Origin: Candidatus Cloacimonadota bacterium
GTDB taxonomy: Bacteria > Cloacimonadota > Cloacimonadia > Cloacimonadales > TCS61
Direction of reading: 5' to 3'
Length of the DNA stretch: 7,400 nt
Assembly: GCA_030668345.1 (NCBI GenBank)
Contig: DAOUUD010000081.1
Location: 1 to 7,400, forward strand
Each line of letters starts with the position of its first letter. The stretch's first letter is position 1. Of the stretch, positions 1 through 4,886 are shown one piece after another. The position numbers and the translations under genes are program-made. Under the pieces are notes generated by a model that saw only the letters and a list, made by a program, of their open reading frames with translations, was not told the origin of the DNA and searched no databases.

Positions 1-615
1 ACGCCAGTATGCTCCAGAGGTTTTCAGTAATTTGATAGACTTTATCTTACCGGTATTAATAATATGGGGACCACGGCAAAGGTCAGAGAAATTTCCCTGT
101 GTATACAATGAGATGATCTCTCCTTCCGGTATTTCTTCCAGAAGTTCAACTTTGTAATCTTCTTTCATTTCGGAAAAGAGTTTTATGGCATCTTCCCTGG
201 AAAGTTCTTTTCTTTCATATTCCAGGTTCTGTTTGGAAAGTTCTTTCATCCTTGCTTCGATCTTTTCCAGATCATCGTCGGTAAAAGGGATTTCTTTATC
301 AAAATCGTAATAGAAACCTGCTTCGATGGCGGGACCTATCGCAACTTTTACATCGGGAAAAAGCTCTTTAACAGCCTGAGCCATAAGGTGGGCAGTACTG
401 TGCCAGTAAACTTCTTTCCCGATTTCACTATCGAATTTATAAAGTACAATGGATTCATCTTCCATTATTTTATAGTTCAGATCGACAAGTTTATCATTGA
501 TCCTGGCAGTTATTACTTGCCTGGCCAATCCCGGACTGATGCTTTCTGCAATTTCCAGCGGACTGCTACCGGCAGGATATTCTTTTATTGAATTATCAGG
601 AAACTTTATCTTCAT
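1..615 (-). CDS. thrS: Threonyl-tRNA synthetase, N-terminal part (3' end cut by window edge)
   Basis: Cytoplasmic enzyme that charges tRNA-Thr with threonine and hydrolyses mischarged Ser-tRNA-Thr. The reverse strand is open for 205 codons from the ATG at 615 and runs off the left edge. Residues about 1-60 (MKIKFPDNSIKEYPAG onward) match a TGS domain. The following part matches the N-terminal editing domain of bacterial ThrRS: HSTAH at 72-76 (HxxxH) and CRGPH at 180-184 (CxxxH) are the paired metal-site-like motifs of the editing pocket. The visible sequence stops at TSGAYWR, where the catalytic class II domain would begin, so about two thirds of the usual ~640 residues is missing. The start is supported by AGAGG at 621-625, overlapping the stop codon of the upstream gene. 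Only 8 nt separate the two genes, so thrS is probably translated from the SBP transcript. No T-box or other leader fits in the gap. Identification is firm. Confidence 0.96.
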   Translation of the reverse strand, partial: MKIKFPDNSIKEYPAGSSPLEIAESISPGLARQVITARINDKLVDLNYKIMEDESIVLYKFDSEIGKEVYWHSTAHLMAQAVKELFPDVKVAIGPAIEAGFYYDFDKEIPFTDDDLEKIEARMKELSKQNLEYERKELSREDAIKLFSEMKEDYKVELLEEIPEGEIISLYTQGNFSDLCRGPHIINTGKIKSIKLLKTSGAYWR

Positions 616-623
616 TTTATCCT

Positions 624-1913
624 CTAATTTTCTCTTTCTGCAATCTTTTTACTGATCATTTCAGCAGCATTATCAAGCGCTTCTTTGGGGCTCAGTATTC
701 CCCTGATCACTTTTTCGATGACATGCTCTTCCATATATTTCCTGGTTTCAAACCATTCGCTTATCTGCGGTTCGAAAGTAGCATAATTCAACTGGTCGTA
801 AACCGAAGCGATCTCCGGATTAGATTCCAGTCTTTTCTTAAGAACATCCTCCTGAAAAGCGCTTTTTCGAACCGGCATGTAATACGTCAAATCACTCCAT
901 CTTGCAGTCTGCGCTGTATCGGTGAACCACTTCACAAATTCCCAGGCTGCCTGTTCTTTCTTCTCGTTTTCGCTTTTAAATATCACTACATTTGTGCCGC
1001 TAATGATATTTCTTTTTGTTTCTTTAATTGGAATTGCAGAAACACCCAGGTTAAAATCGATTCCTGTTCTCAGCATATACGCCATTGAAACACTTGAGTC
1101 TTCGTAAAAAGCACACTTCCTGGCTGTGAAATCCTTCTGTCCTTCATAGCCTGGAGAAAGGTAACCTGTTTTATCAACATTTAAAATGTTAGATAAAAAC
1201 TCCAGAGCTTCAATACCAGCTTTGCTGTTAAACATCGGTTCTGTATTATCTTCATTCATTATTTCCCCGCCAGCCTGCAGAAGCAGGTTCTCAAACTGCC
1301 AGGCACTTATCTTCATAGTTGTACCATACTGATCTATCCTGCCGTCTCCATCCAGGTCCTTAGTAAGAAGAATGCAATATTCCCTGAATTCATCCCAGGT
1401 CTTTGGCGGTTTATTGGGATCATAATCATTCTGGAAAAGAATATCTTTGTTGTAATACTGCACCCGAACGCTTTTATTGAACGGGAACGAAACCAGCTTT
1501 CCATCTATCGTATTGCTTTTGATAAATACAGGATAAATATCACTCAATTCTTCTTCTCCAAATTCCTGATCGGCATCTATGAAATCCTGCATGGGAACGA
1601 GTACATCGCCTTCCAGCATGTTTGCTATCCAGGCTTCATAAGCTTGAGCTACATTGGGTTGGTTCCCGGTCTGAATAGAAGCCATCAGCTTCTGTGAGAG
1701 TGCTGTGTAGTTTCCCATATTTATCGAGGTTACATGAATGTTCGAATGAGTTGTATTGAATTCATTAATCAGTAGTTCAAGTGCATCACCCAGCGGACCA
1801 CCCATTGCCTGCCAGAAGACTACTTCTGTAATATCATCAGATATTTTCTCTTTTTTATTACAACTCAGAATGAACAAACTGAGAATTACAAATAAAATCA
1901 CAAATCGTTTCAT
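624..1913 (-). CDS. Extracellular solute-binding lipoprotein of a sugar-type ABC transporter (SBP family 1)
   Basis: Predicted membrane-anchored receptor that captures a solute, probably a sugar or oligosaccharide, outside the inner membrane and hands it to an ABC permease. The 429-residue protein begins MKRFVILFVILSLFILSC. This is a lipoprotein signal peptide with Cys18 as the likely acylated residue, followed by a polar linker. The body has the look of the UgpB/MalE-like family: VVFWQAMGGP near 31-40, LMASIQTGNQPNV near 76-88, and an aromatic-rich C-terminal half. A DxDxDGxxD segment (Asp186, 188, 190 and 194, DLDGDGRID) could bind calcium. Length is normal for the family. An in-frame ATG at 2003 would add 30 residues before the signal peptide. 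The start at 1913 is preferred because it places the signal at the N-terminus and has GGGAG six nucleotides upstream. No permease or ATPase gene is adjacent. The downstream neighbour is thrS. Substrate unknown. Confidence 0.9.
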   Translation of the reverse strand: MKRFVILFVILSLFILSCNKKEKISDDITEVVFWQAMGGPLGDALELLINEFNTTHSNIHVTSINMGNYTALSQKLMASIQTGNQPNVAQAYEAWIANMLEGDVLVPMQDFIDADQEFGEEELSDIYPVFIKSNTIDGKLVSFPFNKSVRVQYYNKDILFQNDYDPNKPPKTWDEFREYCILLTKDLDGDGRIDQYGTTMKISAWQFENLLLQAGGEIMNEDNTEPMFNSKAGIEALEFLSNILNVDKTGYLSPGYEGQKDFTARKCAFYEDSSVSMAYMLRTGIDFNLGVSAIPIKETKRNIISGTNVVIFKSENEKKEQAAWEFVKWFTDTAQTARWSDLTYYMPVRKSAFQEDVLKKRLESNPEIASVYDQLNYATFEPQISEWFETRKYMEEHVIEKVIRGILSPKEALDNAAEMISKKIAEREN

Positions 1914-1919
1914 AATCAG

Positions 1920-1924
1920 CTCCC
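1920..1924 (-). promoter_or_regulatory. Ribosome binding site that fixes the SBP start
   Basis: On the minus strand GGGAG lies six nucleotides before the ATG at 1913. This decides between that ATG and the longer in-frame ATG at 2003. The shorter form is also the one that begins directly with the lipoprotein signal peptide. Confidence 0.7.
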
Positions 1925-1941
1925 ATAAATTTATCTCTGGC

Positions 1942-1969
1942 AAATTAAAATGAGCACTTTCAAAGTCAA
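1942..1969 (-). promoter_or_regulatory. Possible promoter for the SBP-thrS transcription unit
   Basis: Minus-strand TTGACT (1964-1969) is followed after 16 nt by TAATTT (1942-1947), about 30 nt before the SBP start codon. The -35 box is good (5 of 6 to the sigma-70 consensus) but the -10 box is poor (3 of 6). The consensus used by this organism is not known. Placement is sensible; the call is weak. Confidence 0.3.
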
Positions 1970-2043
1970 TAATATTTTTCATCGGGAATGAATAGAAAAT
2001 CATTTGAACTTGAAGTGTACTTTTTTAAAACCAGCATAATGCC

Positions 2044-2105
2044 GCAGGTTCAATTTTGTAGATTGAACCGAAATGTTTTAGACGCATCAAAATGATACGT
2101 CCTGC
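2044..2105. other. Twin-hairpin element in the divergent intergenic region
   Basis: Two adjacent inverted repeats lie between the divergent genes. The first is a perfect 8-bp stem, GGTTCAAT (2047-2054) with ATTGAACC (2062-2069), around a 7-nt loop. The second pairs GACGCATCA (2081-2089) with TGATACGTC (2093-2101), 9 bp with one C/A mismatch and an AAA loop. An outer GCAGG (2044-2048) is complementary to CCTGC (2101-2105), although its ends overlap both inner stems, so the closing helix competes with them. The element sits upstream of both start codons and has no U-tract, so it is not a normal terminator. It could be a dispersed intergenic repeat, a regulator binding region or a structured RNA. 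The sequence alone does not say which. Confidence 0.55.
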
Positions 2106-2128
2106 CTCAATCGAGAATAAGTAATAAT

Positions 2129-2155
2129 TTGACAAAATAAGCTTAAAATTATGTT
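2129..2155 (+). promoter_or_regulatory. Possible promoter for the flavin reductase gene
   Basis: A perfect TTGACA (2129-2134) is followed after 15 nt by TATGTT (2150-2155, 4 of 6 to TATAAT). The same bases also resemble the Bacteroidetes -7 element TAnnTTTG (TATGTTTC here). A better-looking -10 box, TAAAAT at 2144-2149, is only 9 nt from the -35 and cannot pair with it. Transcription from this promoter would start within a few bases of the ATG at 2164, implying a nearly leaderless mRNA. Confidence 0.3.
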
Positions 2156-2163
2156 TCAAATCA

Positions 2164-2661
2164 ATGAAAGAAATAAAAATATTAAAAAAATCAACTTTTC
2201 AGGAAGCAGTTAAGTTCGTGAAGCATCCTGCCAAAGTAGCCATAGCTGTAGTAAAATGCAACGAAGATAAATTCAATCTTATCACACTCGAATGGTTCAT
2301 GAGAACATCGATAAAACCACCGATGTTCGCTATTTCTATTGGACATAGCCGCTTCTCTTATGAATGCCTGCAGAAACACAGGTTTTTTAATTTATGCTTT
2401 CCATCTAAAGAACTGGCAAAAGAAACATTGCTCTGCGGCACTAAATCCGGACGTGATATCGATAAACTGGAAGTTACCGGTCTGCAATGGTTCAAAGGAA
2501 GATTAGCTCAACTTCCTGTACTTAAAGATTCAGTTGCCAATTTTGAATGTGAAATTACAACTCAGGTAAGAAGTGGAGATCATACGATCTATGTGGGAGA
2601 AGTAAAGCATTCCTGGCTGGATAAAGATAAAAAAGTTCTTACACATAAAGACCTGACATAA
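2164..2661 (+). CDS. Flavin reductase-like, FMN-binding domain protein
   Basis: Small cytoplasmic flavoprotein of the flavin reductase-like family (split-barrel FMN-binding fold, DIM6/NTAB-type). Members reduce flavin or a flavin-linked substrate with NAD(P)H, or act as electron carriers in anaerobes. The 165 residues show the family pattern: NLITLEWFMRTSIKPPMFAISIG (38-60), containing the Thr/Trp segment and the S-x-x-PP-M element near the flavin phosphate; HSRFSYECL (61-69); FFNLCFP (74-80); SGRDIDKLEVTGL (95-107); and GDHTIYVGEV (138-147). It ends soon after the last of these, near the short end for the family. ATG 2164 is the only usable start, because an in-frame TAA lies at 2125-2127 and no other ATG follows it. 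No Shine-Dalgarno sequence precedes it, unlike the other genes here. It is a single-gene unit, divergent from the SBP and convergent with the secreted protein gene. Family is clear, substrate unknown. Confidence 0.87.
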   Translation: MKEIKILKKSTFQEAVKFVKHPAKVAIAVVKCNEDKFNLITLEWFMRTSIKPPMFAISIGHSRFSYECLQKHRFFNLCFPSKELAKETLLCGTKSGRDIDKLEVTGLQWFKGRLAQLPVLKDSVANFECEITTQVRSGDHTIYVGEVKHSWLDKDKKVLTHKDLT

Positions 2662-2690
2662 AAAAAGAGCCGGCAAACCGGCTCTTTTTT
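2661..2690. terminator. Bidirectional rho-independent terminator
   Basis: A perfect 13-bp inverted repeat, AAAAAAGAGCCGG / CCGGCTCTTTTTT, encloses a 4-nt CAAA loop. The GC-rich core with A-tract and T-tract flanks gives a U-tail on either strand. It therefore serves both the flavin reductase gene, whose TAA overlaps its first base, and the secreted protein gene ending at 2705 on the other strand. Confidence 0.93.
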
Positions 2691-2704
2691 AATCTAATGA
2701 GATA

Positions 2705-4810
2705 TTATTTCAGGAATATCATTTTTTTAGAAGAAGTATAATCTCCAAAATTGCCTTCGGAAACCAGCTTGTAGAAATATACGCCGCTACTTACTTCATG
2801 ATTATTGGAATCTTTTGCATCCCAAACTAAATTGTGATTTCCTGCTTGTTGATATGCATTTATCAGTGTTCGTACTTTTTGCCCTTTCATATTAAAAATT
2901 TCTAATGTTACGTTTGCCGGATTGTTAAGAGAGTAAGCAATTGTTGTTTCCGGGTTGAAAGGGTTGGGATAATTCTGATGTAAACGAACTGGTACTGGTG
3001 TTACAACATTTGGTTGTGAATGCATGTAAGAGAAATCAAGGTCAAGAGACATATAAGTTAGAGTACCCCCGTCGTTGGATCCAGACGGTGGGTCAATGGC
3101 ATAAGACCCAAAGCTGTTATCGTTATAAAAGAAGATATCGAGTTTTCCGTGATCATCTCCCAAATCTATGATTTTATCTGAAGGATAGAAATAACAGGGT
3201 TTCATACCATCGAATTCAAGTACATAATTTTCATCATCTGCCTTGGCATTCATTGTGATAGGTTCAGACCAGTTTTCACCGCTATCAGCAGAAAGAGCGA
3301 TTTTCAATTCTGCATAAGTTTCCCATCCAGGATATCCAATTCCCTGTACGGCATAACGGTTTTTCACACCATCCATCCAGACCGCAGCAAGCCAGTTTTT
3401 ATCATCGTTTTTAGATAATTTATTAGTGTTTTCGTGGAACATCTTATCACTAGCATCATGATAAATAGGATGCCCTGGAACCCATTCTACGTATCCGTCG
3501 GGATCGAAGTTATCTACAAAGCCATCTTCATCGATATCCCATGGCAGAACAGGAGTATTATCTGTTGGATTTATACCGGGTAGATCAACAAAATCCTGGA
3601 ATGTAAATGCCTGAGTAGCTATATCGTAAGTATAAAGTTTCAGGTACATTAAAAGTAAATCCGGGTACCATTGGTCGGGACGGATCATCATGTTCATGTT
3701 TCCCAACCATTGAATTTTTGTATTATCATGTGTAAATATACCATTAGCATGATTACATAAATAAGGTTCCATATAAAGATCATGAGGTTGACTATTTTCG
3801 TCCGGGAAACGTGGCGTTCCATCCTGATTAAGAGGATTCTCAATATCCCATTCGGCGGTTACTGCAATATGCTCAAAACCACCTTCACCGTAGTTATCAT
3901 TGTAGAATACATAAAGCTGATCACCAATTGCTGAAGTTCCACCAGTAGAAGAATAACCGATAAATACTACCTTACCATCATCGGAAATTGTAAAAGCCTG
4001 GTTAGGACGGATTTCTTCAGGTGTTCCCTGGTTCCAACCATCCAATTCCGGTATTGTTTGCCAGGTCCAATCTAATTCGAGTTGAGCATTCAGGTCAATA
4101 ACATCGAAATCAGCATATCCGATCAATTCATTTTCAGATGGAGTTGTTTGATGACTTATATAGTTTCGTGCAACAACATATACACGTCTTTTATCAGGTA
4201 CTGGTGATGGACCAACCCAAACATAAGGCCAGATAAAATCGTCATCTGCATAAGGTGTGGAAATAGTTTCATCTATAAGTGTAAAAGGAGCTCTCCACAA
4301 CCCCGGACTTCCCAGATGAAAAAGATCGTATGTAAAAACACATAGATGCGCAATTGGTCCTCCAGGATAGTTTTCATGCCAGGATACCATGGGGTCTGCA
4401 GTTACAGGATCGATACCGATTCCGGCATATCCCTGATGAATATCTGTCGTACCTATTGTAGCCACATTCAATACTGTTCCGCTTGCATCGATATAGGCAA
4501 AATACACACGTCGTGTGGAAGCTGCAGTTTCACGCCCATGAAACACAACATACATACCCTGCTCATCCGGTTGAACACGCAATGGAAAACTGTTATAACT
4601 TCCCGGCATGTAATCATAATAAGAAGAAATCAAACCTGTCGGAGTAGTTATAAATGACCAGGCGGGTCTATCCCTTGAACCCTGATATTCTTGTGGAGCC
4701 GTTGGTTGCGTGTAAATTGGAATTTTGTTATTCAAAGGCTGCATGAATTCATCTGCGCAAAGTACCGCGAACATTAGTAAAAAAATTAAAAATAAAATGA
4801 ATCTCTTCAT
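2705..4810 (-). CDS. Secreted protein of unknown function with Asp-box and FlgD-Ig-like / T9SS-type C-terminal sorting domain
   Basis: A 701-residue exported protein. Residues 1-19 (MKRFILFLIFLLMFAVLCA) form a Sec signal peptide, with cleavage likely after LCA. The long middle region is beta-rich with many aromatic and Asp/Gly turns, reminiscent of sialidase-like propellers. One clear Asp-box, SADSGENW (507-514), supports this, but a single box does not prove a propeller. DIDEDGFVD (425-433) has the spacing of a calcium-binding DxDxDGxxD loop. The last ~95 residues are a sorting module: NYPNPFNP (613-620), LEIFNMKGQKVRTL (636-649), AGNHNLVWDAKD (656-667), SGVYFYKL (675-682) and the terminal SKKMIFLK. 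Export by Sec and then a type IX system is inferred from this tail. It lies 76 nt downstream of the C25 protease gene, whose tail is homologous. No catalytic motif was recognised, so the role is open: surface binding, glycan recognition or a structural part are possibilities. Confidence 0.85.
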   Translation of the reverse strand: MKRFILFLIFLLMFAVLCADEFMQPLNNKIPIYTQPTAPQEYQGSRDRPAWSFITTPTGLISSYYDYMPGSYNSFPLRVQPDEQGMYVVFHGRETAASTRRVYFAYIDASGTVLNVATIGTTDIHQGYAGIGIDPVTADPMVSWHENYPGGPIAHLCVFTYDLFHLGSPGLWRAPFTLIDETISTPYADDDFIWPYVWVGPSPVPDKRRVYVVARNYISHQTTPSENELIGYADFDVIDLNAQLELDWTWQTIPELDGWNQGTPEEIRPNQAFTISDDGKVVFIGYSSTGGTSAIGDQLYVFYNDNYGEGGFEHIAVTAEWDIENPLNQDGTPRFPDENSQPHDLYMEPYLCNHANGIFTHDNTKIQWLGNMNMMIRPDQWYPDLLLMYLKLYTYDIATQAFTFQDFVDLPGINPTDNTPVLPWDIDEDGFVDNFDPDGYVEWVPGHPIYHDASDKMFHENTNKLSKNDDKNWLAAVWMDGVKNRYAVQGIGYPGWETYAELKIALSADSGENWSEPITMNAKADDENYVLEFDGMKPCYFYPSDKIIDLGDDHGKLDIFFYNDNSFGSYAIDPPSGSNDGGTLTYMSLDLDFSYMHSQPNVVTPVPVRLHQNYPNPFNPETTIAYSLNNPANVTLEIFNMKGQKVRTLINAYQQAGNHNLVWDAKDSNNHEVSSGVYFYKLVSEGNFGDYTSSKKMIFLK
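2708..2986 (-). repeat. C-terminal sorting domain, copy in the 701-residue protein
   Basis: These codons encode residues 609-701, homologous to the last ~90 residues of the C25 protease (4890-5159). Shared positions include NYPNPFNPxTTI, IFNxKGQKVxT, AGxHxxxWxxKDxNNHxVxSGxYF and a hydrophobic/basic end. The two copies differ clearly at DNA level. They are paralogous domains, consistent with a common export signal. Confidence 0.75.
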
Positions 4811-4886
4811 TTTTCCCTCCTCCCTTTTTTAATAAGTCTTAATACAATTCACAGATGGAAAGAAGGAAGATTTTCTGTCAAATAGT
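4811..4886 (-). other. Intergenic gap between the two secreted protein genes
   Basis: The 76-nt spacer shows no convincing terminator stem. The only paired element is a weak ACAGA/TCTGT match with a long loop. A minus-strand TTGACA is present just after the protease stop codon but has no usable -10 box at normal spacing. Co-transcription of the two genes is therefore the simplest reading, with the strong ribosome binding site giving separate translation control. Confidence 0.4.
4815..4824 (-). promoter_or_regulatory. Unusually strong ribosome binding site of the secreted protein gene
   Basis: Minus-strand GGGAGGAGGG contains a full AGGAGG five nucleotides before the ATG at 4810, inside a purine-only run (AAAAAA before it, AAAA after). 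It is the best Shine-Dalgarno in the window and fixes the start. It suggests high translation of this protein independent of the gene upstream. Confidence 0.8.

Noticed and set aside
616..700. T-box or other thrS leader
   Set aside because: Only 8 nt separate the upstream stop codon from the thrS start, and the region before that is coding. No room for a leader.
588..1088. A 166-codon plus-strand open frame, with a 61-codon one beside it
   Set aside because: Both lie antisense to the clearly coding SBP gene, have low-complexity Phe/Ser/Cys-rich products with no family resemblance, and no ribosome binding site.
1914..2003. N-terminal extension of the SBP from an ATG at 2003
   Set aside because: It would bury the lipoprotein signal peptide 30 residues inside the protein. 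The ATG at 1913 has its own GGGAG site at correct spacing.
2044..2105. A tRNA gene or classical rho-independent terminator in the hairpin region
   Set aside because: Too short, with no acceptor stem or anticodon arm pattern, no U-tract, and located upstream of both flanking genes.
4846..4880. Terminator between the two secreted protein genes
   Set aside because: Only a weak ACAGA/TCTGT pairing with a long loop and no GC-rich stem followed by a U-tract.
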